DNA of 16,426 bases from Limnohabitans sp. (GTDB lineage: Bacteria; Pseudomonadota; Gammaproteobacteria; Burkholderiales; Burkholderiaceae_C), in the NCBI GenBank assembly GCA_009693225.1, contig SHXP01000022.1, positions 1-16,426 on the forward strand, in the 5' to 3' direction. The stretch's first letter is position 1, and every line of letters starts with the position of its first letter. The notes beneath the pieces are model-generated. The model did no database searches and was not told where the DNA came from. It saw only the letters and a program-made list of their open reading frames with translations. Positions 1-8,019 of this stretch are shown piece by piece. A program made the position numbers and the translations under genes.

Positions 1-66
1 AGGTCATTGCACACCTTGTGTGGTCCTGCGATAATTTCACAATGTGAAACCTCATGGATCAAAGCA

Positions 67-435
67 ATGAACAATATGGATAAAGCGCGCGCAGTGCTGG
101 CCGCGCTTCCACGTTGCACCGCCAAGTCACGGCAGTCTGGTGAGCAGTGCAAAAACCCGGGCCTTGGAGCAGGTGGCAAATGTCGTTTCCATGGGGGCGC
201 ATCAACTGGCCGCCCACCCACTCATGGTCGACTGACCAAGGAAAATCTGCTCAATCGTGATTGGGTACGGTTGCTTCTTGGTGTGCTCGCGCTTGAGCAT
301 CCAGGGTTCAAGGTCTCTTGGTTCAACCCTGGGTCTATGACATTGGCGCGATGCAACGCTGTGTTGAAAGTGAAACTAAAAAAATCTTATGTCGTGATCG
401 AACCAAGTGACGTCTATTTTGACGCAAAGTCCTGA
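67..435 (+). CDS. HGGxSTG-motif small protein, mobile-element associated
   Basis: Small protein of 122 residues from the ATG at 67. Its N-terminal third holds a Cys-x10-Cys-x10-Cys-x2-His pattern ending in HGGASTGRPP, the signature of the HGGxSTG family. These short proteins occur mostly on prophages and genomic islands; their function is not established, and the Cys/His set suggests metal binding. The remaining two thirds are not recognised. The start is uncertain: the frame is open to the window edge through a TTG at 7, another in-frame ATG lies at 76, and no candidate has a clear Shine-Dalgarno, so the true start could lie outside the window. The gene converges on the tRNA-Val gene, a usual place for the edge of an integrated element. 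Family placement is fairly sure; role unknown. Confidence 0.6.
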   Translation: MNNMDKARAVLAALPRCTAKSRQSGEQCKNPGLGAGGKCRFHGGASTGRPPTHGRLTKENLLNRDWVRLLLGVLALEHPGFKVSWFNPGSMTLARCNAVLKVKLKKSYVVIEPSDVYFDAKS

Positions 436-500
436 TCGTCATTAAACGAATTTCAAGCTGAACATTGGTACACATAACTCACAGAAGTTTTAAACGCACT

Positions 501-521
501 TTCCCGTACTATTCCCGTACT
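501..521. repeat. Tandem 10-bp direct repeat beside the tRNA
   Basis: TTCCCGTACT occurs twice, at 501-510 and 512-521, separated by one A, giving an 11-bp period close to one helical turn. It lies between the HGG gene and the tRNA-Val terminator. Short direct repeats near a tRNA 3' end are typical of arm-type binding sites for tyrosine integrases, but no integrase is visible in the window, so this role is a guess. The region 436-500 shows nothing else recognisable. Confidence 0.55.
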
Positions 522-527
522 GACAAC

Positions 528-559
528 AAAAAAGCACCGAGCGTTTCCACTAGGTGCTT
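528..559 (-). terminator. Rho-independent terminator of tRNA-Val
   Basis: Read on the minus strand, AAGCACC (559-553) pairs with GGTGCTT (538-532). A second, inner stem AGTG/CGCT is capped by a GAAA tetraloop, and an uninterrupted run of Ts follows (533-528). Stem, tetraloop and T-run make a convincing intrinsic terminator about 20 nt past the tRNA 3' end. The stem could also stop plus-strand transcripts from the HGG gene, but there it lacks a good T-run. Confidence 0.75.
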
Positions 560-576
560 GATTTAATTGAAGATGT

Positions 577-653
577 TGGTAGGCGCGATTGGACTCGAAC
601 CAACGACCCCCACCATGTCAAGGTGGTGCTCTAACCAGCTGAGCTACGCGCCT
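577..653 (-). tRNA. tRNA-Val (GAC anticodon)
   Basis: The minus strand folds as a complete tRNA: 7-bp acceptor stem AGGCGCG/CGCGCCT, D-arm with AGCTCAGCTGGTTAGAGC, anticodon stem CCACC/GGTGG with loop TTGACAT (anticodon GAC), T-arm containing GGTTCGAGTCC, discriminator A at 580 and an encoded CCA at 579-577. It reads GUC valine codons. The sequence is close to the familiar proteobacterial tRNA-Val(GAC). A terminator follows at 559-528 and a promoter-like pair precedes it. tRNA 3' ends are frequent integrase targets, and the mobile-type gene and repeats on that side fit such use. Confidence 0.97.
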
Positions 654-670
654 TCGTTGCCGAAAGCAAT

Positions 671-700
671 ATTCTATCAGGAACAGAAACCGCCCGGAAA
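671..700 (-). promoter_or_regulatory. Candidate sigma70 promoter for tRNA-Val
   Basis: On the minus strand TTTCCG (700-695) and TAGAAT (676-671) are 18 bp apart. The -10 box ends 17 bp before the tRNA 5' end, leaving room for a short leader. The -35 box is weak; TTGTTT (703-698) at 21 bp is an alternative. Position rather than box quality is the main support. Confidence 0.4.
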
Positions 701-713
701 CAACCGCCCGGCT

Positions 714-1377
714 TCAACGGGTGAAAAACCGCGTCTCCTGCCCGATGAGTTGCAGAATGTCACTGCTGCTGATGTCGGGACGCTTGTTCTTCATGTCGCG
801 CCAGTCGTAATGCAGGCTTCCCAGCAACTTGTCCTGCACCGCGCCGTTCACCCAATAGGCTGAACTTACATAGCAGCCTATCACAGTCAGCCGTTTTTCA
901 GGCAATTGATCCAGCAGCAAGCCATTGGCATATTTGTCCGCATCCTGCGCATCGCAGCCGACCGCCCTCGTCAGCAATGTGGGCACGATGTCCTGGTGGG
1001 TCGAGTAGCGTTCAAACTGACCCAGTTTGAAATGACCGGCAGGCTTGATGATCAATGGCACATGTGTTTGCCAGCTGGAAAAATTGCTGGCGTGTCCCCA
1101 GTATTTCAAGCAGTTTTCATTGAACTCTTCACCGTGGTCTCCGACAATCACCAGCCAGATTTTATCCCAATCAGGTCTTTTTTTCAAAGTCTGCACGAGT
1201 TGATTGACCAAGTGATCGACAAAATACAGACTGTTTGGATAGTTATTTTTCAATGGCTGAGAATTGATATCCCTGCGCAGAAAGTGTTCGGATTTGTTGA
1301 CCGAGGTTGGGGGTGAATTTTGTAAATTCCTGGGGATAACTGTAGGGGTAAGGTCGTGTCCCATGACGAGGTGTAAG
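714..1377 (-). pseudogene. Membrane sulfatase (DUF3413/YejM-like), C-terminal fragment
   Basis: Distal part of a gene split by the IS at 1378-2692. From about 1316 to the stop at 714 it reads as the catalytic half of an alkaline-phosphatase-superfamily sulfatase: SVNKSEHFLRRD, a VDHLVNQLVQTLKK helix, the metal-binding motif GDHGEEF, then YWGHASNF. These are the Asp-His and later His expected in the inner-membrane YejM/DUF3413 family. Upstream of about 1316 the better reading lies in another frame (PYSYPQEFTKFTP). The switch occurs in a run of five Gs on the plus strand (1309-1313) and one base fewer would restore the frame, so a 1-bp insertion is inferred. With no start, no N-terminal domain and a frameshift, this fragment cannot make an enzyme. 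Downstream in the same direction comes the tRNA. Confidence 0.8.
1367..1377. repeat. Candidate target-site duplication, left copy
   Basis: CGAGGTGTAAG here matches CGAGGTGCAAG at 2693-2703 in 10 of 11 positions, in direct orientation, flanking the IS256-type transposase. IS256 elements usually duplicate 8 or 9 bp, so only part of the 11-bp match need be the duplication. Confidence 0.4.
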
Positions 1378-2692
1378 TCCACAGCCCGGACAGGCTGAGA
1401 TACACATTACTCAGCGTGCCACTGCGGACAGCCGAGTTGGGGGAGTATCGCAGAGCGTTTGCAAGCCTTCAAGTTGCATATATCTGCGGTTCAAACTCCA
1501 CTCGTCGTTCTGCTCCAGCATCATGGCGCCCACCAGCCTTGTAATCGATGCATCATTGGGGAAGATGCCCACCACGTTGGTTCGGCGCTTGACTTCGGCA
1601 TTGAGCCGCTCCAGCGGGTTGGTCGAGTAGATCTGTGCCCAATGCGCCATGGGAAACGTCATGAACGCCAGCACATCGTTTTCAGCATCGTCCATCAAGG
1701 CGCTGAGCTTGGGGAACTTGGCGCCAAGCTGATCAGCAACCGACCGCCACTGGGTTTTGGCAGCCTCTGCTGTGTCCTGCACAAATACCGTTCCAATGGC
1801 AGCAGAGACCATGCGCCGCTGTGTCTTGCCAGCGTGCGCCAGAGCGTTGCGCATGAAGTGCACCCGGCAACGCTGCCAGGTGGCCTTCAGAACTTTGGAG
1901 ACGGCGGCCTTTAGGCCTTCGTGGCTGTCGCTGATGACCAGCTTGACGCCGCGCAGCCCACGGCGGTTTAGGCTGCGCAGAAACTCCGTCCAGAAGGGTT
2001 CTGCCTCACTGGCGCCGACTTTGAGGCCCAAGACCTCTCGCTGTCCCTCGGTGTTGACTCCCACGGCGATTATTACGGCCACGCTCACGATGCGCCCGGC
2101 CTCCCGGGTTTTGACATAGGTCGCGTCGATCCACAGATACGGCCAGTCGCCCTCTATCTGGCGGTTCAGGAAAGCCCCGACGCGTTCATCGAGTTCACCG
2201 CACAGGCGGCTGACCTGGCTCTTGGAGACCCCGCTCATGCCCAGCGCTTTGACCAGGTCGTCCACGGAACGGGTGGAGATGCCCTGTATGTGTAGGCCTC
2301 CTGGATAACGGCGGTCAGTGCCTTCTCGGCGGTACGCCGGGGTTCCAGGAATTCGGGGAAGTAGCTGCCTTGGCGTAGTTTGGGAATCTTCAGGGGAACA
2401 CTTCCGGCTCGGGTGTCCTAGGTGCGTTCGCGGTAGCCGTTGCGGCTGTTGAGCCGCTCGGTGTTCTTCTCGTCGTAGCCGGCGCCGCAGCGGCCCTCGA
2501 TATCCATGTCCATAAGCCGTTGGGCCATGAATTGCACCATCTGGCGCAATACATCGATATCGGAGCCCTTCTCAGCGAGCTCGGCAAGTGCGATAGTAGC
2601 GGTGGTCATTGTGTTTCCTTTAGTCAGGTTGGTGAGTTGCACCTCAACCTTATCCGTACTCACGATGACCACCCTCAAACAGATGGCACGAG
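1378..2692 (-). mobile_element. Degenerate IS256-family insertion sequence
   Basis: An IS256-type transposase gene fills most of this interval, which interrupts the sulfatase gene. The ends are provisional. The near-identical direct repeats CGAGGTGTAAG (1367-1377) and CGAGGTGCAAG (2693-2703), 10 of 11 bases alike, are taken as the decayed target duplication. This gives an element of 1315 bp, the usual IS256 size. Removing one repeat copy together with the element joins the two sulfatase pieces in one reading frame, which supports the placement. I could not find convincing terminal inverted repeats at these exact ends, so the ends are decayed or off by some tens of bases. Both the transposase and the host gene carry several lesions, so the insertion is probably old. 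Confidence 0.6.
1411..2609 (-). pseudogene. IS256-family transposase, broken
   Basis: About 400 codons, the full family length, starting at the ATG at 2609 preceded by AAAGGA. The catalytic core is readable in the distal 284 codons: first Asp in WIDATYVK, second Asp in VISDSHEG, the Cys-x2-His in RCRVHFMRN, and the Glu in NPLERLNAEVK. Two lesions break it. A TAG at 2420-2418 stands where the family has the Trp of RNGYRERTWDTR. Two extra bases at 2290-2291 shift the frame in the stretch that should read [15 protein letters not shown]. The distal frame opens at GTG 2265, but a protein made from there would lack the N-terminal DNA-binding region. Mobility would need a transposase supplied in trans. 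Family assignment is very sure. Confidence 0.9.
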
Positions 2693-2703
2693 CGAGGTGC
2701 AAG
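2693..2703. repeat. Candidate target-site duplication, right copy
   Basis: Partner of the repeat at 1367-1377, with one mismatch. It lies 84 bp upstream of the transposase start on the minus strand, a normal distance for the 5' end of an IS256 element, and inside the sulfatase reading frame that ends ...QNASQTNPQR. Confidence 0.4.
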
Positions 2704-3656
2704 CCGCTGCGGGTTGGTCTGCGAAGCGTTTTGCCAGGCTTGTAATATTTCCAGATCTCCCAGATCCAGAGGCTCCCTGCTTGCGCTGATGTAATGCTCA
2801 TCGCTGATTTTAAGAAAATCAAAGGCCGCAAGGCAAAGTTGTCGAACGATGTGTTGGTAAAGACACGGCTTGTATAAGCTTTTTCATGTAATGTTTCAGT
2901 GAAAAAAGACCGATTGAGCAAAGCCTGTGTTCTGACGGCATCGTAATAACTGGCGTGCAAACCGGTCATCAGGCTGAAAACACCCAGAATGGTTGAATTC
3001 CCACCGGACACATGGTTTTTGAATTGCCAGGCCGTAGAAGCAAATTCCTAGGTGTGAGGCATGACATCGGGGTTGAGCATCTCGGCCTGCCAACTCTCCA
3101 CCACCACCATGACGATATGCGGCAAGGACTTGCTATCGCATTTGACTGCCCCCAGCGGGTAGTGAATGAATTTTTTTTCAGACTCTGCGGTTGCAGGCAA
3201 TTGACCGTCTAAACCGGGGAAAACAGCAGGCAGAACCTGAGTCAGCCAAACCACACCTTTGGGATCTTGCACCGGAAAAAAGAAAGGCAGATAGTTACTG
3301 TAGGTGGTGATTTCCGTGCGGTAGAAATAACTGGCCCAGGCATGTATGGAATCATTGACCGCAAACACCAGCACAGACAAGCCTATGCATAATGCGCTGA
3401 CAAACCTGCCGATGGCTGGATGAAGGACAGCCAAATGCCAGATTCCGAAACTGGCGATGAGCAGTATGAGCACCGACAGCGCCGCATACATTTGTAGAAA
3501 CCAGGGCAATCCCAGTCCTTTGAAATCCAGAAAAAACATCTGAATGAAAAACAGATTGATATGAAACCGGTATACATTGAAAACAATGGCGTCGAAGGCC
3601 AGCAGAATCAGCCATAAACCGCCAATGAATTCTTTGTTTAAATACCAAAAAGCCAC
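2693..3656 (-). pseudogene. Membrane sulfatase (DUF3413/YejM-like), N-terminal fragment
   Basis: Proximal part of the split gene. From the GTG at 3656 it shows hydrophobic helices (GLWLILLAFDAIVFNVYRF, LPWFLQMYAALSVLILLIASFG, SALCIGLSVLVFAV), then the start of the periplasmic domain with VVVESW (metal-ligand Glu) and SGGNST (catalytic Thr). DUF3413 proteins normally have more membrane helices before this point, so roughly 60-70 N-terminal residues appear to be missing. The frame is open back to the ettA stop codon, 12 bp upstream, without a plausible start. An in-frame TAG at 3050-3048 follows NPDVMPHT and the reading continues in the same frame after it. A second lesion, a frameshift near 2800-2850, is inferred because the sulfatase-like text (ISDEHYISASREPLDLGDL) continues in another frame. 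Clearly a pseudogene; the frameshift position is approximate. Confidence 0.8.
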
Positions 3657-3668
3657 AAATCCCTTGCT

Positions 3669-5333
<1,665 letters not shown>

Positions 5334-5454
5334 GGAATGACTTTCGGGACAGGTGCGCCACACAGCGTGGCGGCGGGTAACTGAGGATTATCTCTGCTTC
5401 AAAGGGGTGCTTGATGACATTGAATCAATCGTCAAGCACAAGCACTGAATTCAG

Positions 5455-5486
5455 GTCACCCGCAATGATCGTGGGTGGCTTTTTTC
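5455..5486 (+). terminator. Rho-independent terminator with no obvious gene
   Basis: GTCACCCGC (5455-5463) pairs with GTGGGTGGC (5471-5479) over 9 bp, including two G-T wobbles. The loop is AATGATC and TTTTTT (5480-5485) follows. It is a good intrinsic terminator on the plus strand, yet no plus-strand gene lies upstream; the nearest upstream sequence is the start of ettA on the other strand. It may end an unannotated small RNA or antisense transcript, or be left over from a lost gene. Confidence 0.6.
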
Positions 5487-5567
5487 TAGGACCAACATCT
5501 AGAGTGCGTGGCGGTAGTGTTCCCCAAGCAAATTCGGCTTCATTTGAAGCCAAATTGAGAACATTAT

Positions 5568-5705
5568 TTAGGTGTTGGGCGTTGAGGCTCTGGCCCAATC
5601 GACCGCTGCGGCCGTGTCTGATTCTGTCAGTTGGAGTTTGGCCAGTTTGGCGCGCACTTCATCGCTGGAGTTAAGAGATGCTGGCGCATCCGTCTTCGCT
5701 GACCT
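5568..5705 (-). pseudogene. C-terminal gene fragment, possibly an antitoxin remnant
   Basis: After a TAG at 5708-5706 the frame stays open for 45 codons and ends at TAA 5570-5568. It contains SSDEVRAKLAKLQLTESDTAAAVDWARAS. The pattern 'xKLxxLxLTExDxxxAVxWAR' resembles the C-terminal tail of small AbrB/MazE-type antitoxins, as I remember them; this is a weak resemblance. There is no start codon with a ribosome site, and the 5' part overlaps the HsdR fragment in another frame. Best described as a gene fragment of uncertain origin. Confidence 0.3.
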
Positions 5706-5871
5706 CTATCTCGCCACAAGCTTTGCCATCCACAAAACGCAGGTCATAGTCAAAGCCAATGCCTGGGCTTAGCGGAAATTCACGGATATCCATATCCTGT
5801 GCTGCACGCAGACCAACATGAGCCATATCGCAAACGTGCCCGCCAGCCGCTTGCAGCGGCAGGTCCATCAA
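5671..5871 (-). pseudogene. Type I restriction enzyme HsdR, N-terminal fragment
   Basis: Sixty-six codons resemble the start of the type I restriction endonuclease subunit: QAAGGHVCD (family AAGWxVCD), LRAAQDMDIREFPL, then GIGFDYDLRFVDGKACGEIEV, matching the GxADYLLFVDGKAxGVIEAK stretch that carries the nuclease Asp and Glu-x-Lys residues. Here the final Lys position is Ser and the frame stops after EDGCASIS. An intact HsdR is roughly ten times longer and contains a helicase motor, so this is a remnant of the first 80 or so residues. No hsdM or hsdS is visible. The AT-rich interval up to rhlE (5872-5950) shows no gene. Homology is judged by eye; the fragment could be translated but should be inactive. 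Confidence 0.55.
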
Positions 5872-5933
5872 AATACATTTTTAGAAACGTTCACCATATG
5901 ATAAGTAATTAAAAATAATTATTATTCAAGCCA

Positions 5934-5962
5934 TTGTAGATCCGCTTAATGATTCGTAAAGT
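5934..5962 (+). promoter_or_regulatory. Candidate sigma70 promoter for the DEAD-box helicase gene
   Basis: TTGTAG (5934-5939) and TAAAGT (5957-5962) are 17 bp apart in an AT-rich stretch upstream of rhlE. If used, it gives a leader of about 205 nt before the ATG at 6175. The boxes are only moderate matches, so support is limited. Confidence 0.35.
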
Positions 5963-6174
5963 TCTAAAAAAACCCCCTCCCCGCTTTCATGCGACAATAC
6001 ATATCAGTTGACGCCACCAGTTGCTTCAACATCAGCGCTTCTGCTGGGGCCGGATCAAACCCTGCGTTTGTTACCTACCTGCCCAAATGTGTTTCCTCGG
6101 TCTTTAGCTGGCTGCCGCTTTTTTTCTGGCAGAACAGACCGAAACCCAAGCGTTGCCCAACCGCGCGCTCCTTT

Positions 6175-7947
6175 ATGAATTTTGATGAATTGAACCTGGC
6201 TCCGGCCATTTTGAAAGCTGTGCGCGAGCAAGGCTACGACACCCCCACCCCGATTCAGGCGCAAGCCATTCCCGCCGTTCTGGCCGGACAGGACTTGCTG
6301 GCCGGCGCCCAGACCGGCACCGGCAAAACGGCGGCTTTCACCCTGCCCATGCTGCACAAACTCAGCATGTCCCGCAGCGCCCCAAATCGCTTCGGCGTAT
6401 TCGGCATCCGCGCCCTGGTGCTGACACCGACACGCGAACTCGCGGCCCAGGTTGAAGAGTCTGTGCGCACCTACGGCAAATACCTGCAACTGCAATCCGC
6501 CGTCATCTTCGGCGGCGTCGGCATGGCTGCGCAAATCAAGGCCTTGAAAAAAGGCGTGGACATTCTAGTGGCCACGCCCGGTCGCCTGCTGGATTTGCAG
6601 CAACAGGGTTTTCTGGATTTGTCCACCGTGCAAATGCTGGTGCTCGACGAAGCCGACCGCATGCTCGACATGGGCTTTATCCATGACGTGAAAAAAGTGC
6701 TGGCGCTGGTGCCCAAGGACAAGCAAAGCCTGTTGTTCTCGGCCACGTTCAGTCAGGAGATCCGCGACCTGGCCGCGCAACTGCTGCACAGCCCGCAAAG
6801 TATTCAGGTCACACCGGAAAACACCGCGGTGCAATTGATCAGCCAGGTGATACACCCGGTCAGCCGCAGCCAGAAAAAAGCGCTGCTTGCGCATATCATT
6901 GAGCGCAAGCAATGGAGCCAGGTGCTGGTGTTTTGCCGCACCAAGTTCGGCGCCAACCATGTGGCCGATTTTTTAAAGAAGCAAGGCATCACCGCCATGG
7001 CGCTGCACGGCAACAAAAGCCAGACCGCACGCACCCAGGCACTGGCCGGCTTCAAAAGCGGTGATATCCGTGTGCTGGTGGCCACCGACATCGCAGCGCG
7101 CGGCATTGACATTGACGATTTGCCGCATGTGGTGAATTACGAAATTCCGAATATCAGCGAAGACTATGTGCACCGCATCGGCCGTACCGGTCGCGCCGGT
7201 GCAAGCGGGGAAGCAGTCAGTTTGGTGTCCTTGGACGAGGAAGGTTTTATGCAGGAAATTGAAAAATTCACACGTCAGACCATCGCGGTTAAAAAGGTCG
7301 AGGGCTTCGGCCCTGCGCCCGATGAACGCGCCGAACCCATTGCCATGGGTCGCCAGACTTTGTGGGGCGGCGTCGGCAAACCGCTCAGCCGCGACGTGAT
7401 GGCTTCAGCCGCACGCGCCGCACGCCAGGAAATGATGGACCGCATTCGCGAGAAAAAAGGCAGCGCGCCGCGTAATGACAACCGCAATGACAACCGTAAC
7501 GACGGACCGCGCGCTGAACCGCGCGGCGACAGACCGGCGCGTCCCCCGCAAGCCGCCAAACCGGCAGGCGCACATCCCGGCGGCGCACGTCCGCCGGCAC
7601 CCATGCGCGACCGCAACGACCGTGGCCCGCGCGCACCCGCGCCGGTGCACGCGCAAGGACACTATGACCATGACGGACAGCCGCCGCGTCACTTTGAAGA
7701 AGATTTCCAGCCCCGCGCCAATGCCCACCTGGGTACGCAAAGCGGCGTCAACGCCTTCGGTCAAAAGTCCGGCGGCGGTGCAGCGCGTCAACCCGATCCG
7801 ACCATGACTTCCGTAGATTTGCTCAGCCGCACTAACCGTGGCGGTGGTGGCGGCGGCGCCAAACGTCGAGGCGGTGGCGGTGGCGGCAAACCCGGCGGCT
7901 TCGGCGGCGGTGGTGCCAAACGCAGCGGCGGCGGTTACGGACGCTGA
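6175..7947 (+). CDS. rhlE: DEAD-box ATP-dependent RNA helicase, RhlE type
   Basis: Cytoplasmic RNA helicase of 590 residues. The helicase core covers about 1-375: Q motif with YDTPTPIQ (21-28), motif I AQTGTGKT (45-52), Ia [12 protein letters not shown] (158-161), SAT (189-191), and HRIGRTGR (333-340). Domain order and the [16 protein letters not shown] opening fit RhlE, which unwinds short RNA duplexes in ribosome assembly and RNA turnover. The tail from about 420 is a long basic disordered region with RND repeats, many RP and RGD patches, and a Gly-rich end with GAKRRGGGG and GAKRSGGG, likely for RNA binding. The ATG at 6175 is chosen because family similarity begins there; the frame is open upstream to 5989 but that text is unlike helicases. 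No clear Shine-Dalgarno is seen. A hairpin lies just past the stop. Subfamily is fairly sure; paralogues such as RhlB or SrmB fit less well. Confidence 0.92.
   Translation: MNFDELNLAPAILKAVREQGYDTPTPIQAQAIPAVLAGQDLLAGAQTGTGKTAAFTLPMLHKLSMSRSAPNRFGVFGIRALVLTPTRELAAQVEESVRTYGKYLQLQSAVIFGGVGMAAQIKALKKGVDILVATPGRLLDLQQQGFLDLSTVQMLVLDEADRMLDMGFIHDVKKVLALVPKDKQSLLFSATFSQEIRDLAAQLLHSPQSIQVTPENTAVQLISQVIHPVSRSQKKALLAHIIERKQWSQVLVFCRTKFGANHVADFLKKQGITAMALHGNKSQTARTQALAGFKSGDIRVLVATDIAARGIDIDDLPHVVNYEIPNISEDYVHRIGRTGRAGASGEAVSLVSLDEEGFMQEIEKFTRQTIAVKKVEGFGPAPDERAEPIAMGRQTLWGGVGKPLSRDVMASAARAARQEMMDRIREKKGSAPRNDNRNDNRNDGPRAEPRGDRPARPPQAAKPAGAHPGGARPPAPMRDRNDRGPRAPAPVHAQGHYDHDGQPPRHFEEDFQPRANAHLGTQSGVNAFGQKSGGGAARQPDPTMTSVDLLSRTNRGGGGGGAKRRGGGGGGKPGGFGGGGAKRSGGGYGR
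7471..7506 (+). repeat. 12-bp tandem repeat in the helicase tail
   Basis: Three consecutive units, CGTAATGACAAC, CGCAATGACAAC and CGTAACGACGGA, encode Arg-Asn-Asp-Asn twice and then Arg-Asn-Asp-Gly. It lies at the start of the disordered tail and probably varies in copy number between strains, which is an inference from its in-frame tandem form. Confidence 0.7.
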
Positions 7948-7952
7948 GTCAA

Positions 7953-7972
7953 TTCAGGCGATTCGCCCTGAA
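7953..7972. terminator. Hairpin between convergent rhlE and dehydrogenase genes
   Basis: TTCAGGCG (7953-7960) pairs with CGCC and TGAA (7964-7972) around an ATT loop, with one bulged C. It starts 6 bp after the rhlE stop. A second small stem, GGTGGC/GCCGCC with a TGAA loop, follows at 7981-7996. There is no T-run on either strand, so intrinsic termination is uncertain; the position between convergent genes suggests a 3'-end role. Confidence 0.35.
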
Positions 7973-8019
7973 GGCAGAACGGTGGCTGAAGCCGCCATCG
8001 TCAATCAACACTTACACAG

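Noticed and set aside
501..521. Start of a CRISPR array from the tandem 10-bp repeat
   Set aside because: Only two copies with a 1-bp spacing; no spacer-sized unique sequences and no cas genes.
567..863. Open frame of 98 codons on the plus strand across the tRNA
   Set aside because: It is the reverse strand of tRNA-Val followed by the reverse strand of the sulfatase. The text VGAIGLEPTTPTMSRWCSNQLSYAP is the well-known artefact of translating an antisense tRNA.
906..1316. Open frame of 136 codons on the plus strand
   Set aside because: Antisense to the sulfatase C-terminal fragment, which has clear motifs on the minus strand; no family features on this strand.
2418..3050. Amber codons at 3050-3048 and 2420-2418 as possible stop-codon reassignment or pyrrolysine-type readthrough
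   Set aside because: Both TAGs fall in genes that also carry frameshifts, and the intact genes show no in-frame TAG needing suppression. Ordinary decay explains them better.
5411..5674. Plus-strand open frame of 87 codons between ettA and rhlE
   Set aside because: It runs through the intrinsic terminator stem and T-run at 5455-5486 and lies antisense to the antitoxin-like fragment; no recognisable protein features.
5989..6174. N-terminal extension of the helicase frame
   Set aside because: The 62 extra codons do not resemble helicase sequence, have no ribosome site, and family similarity begins exactly at the ATG at 6175.
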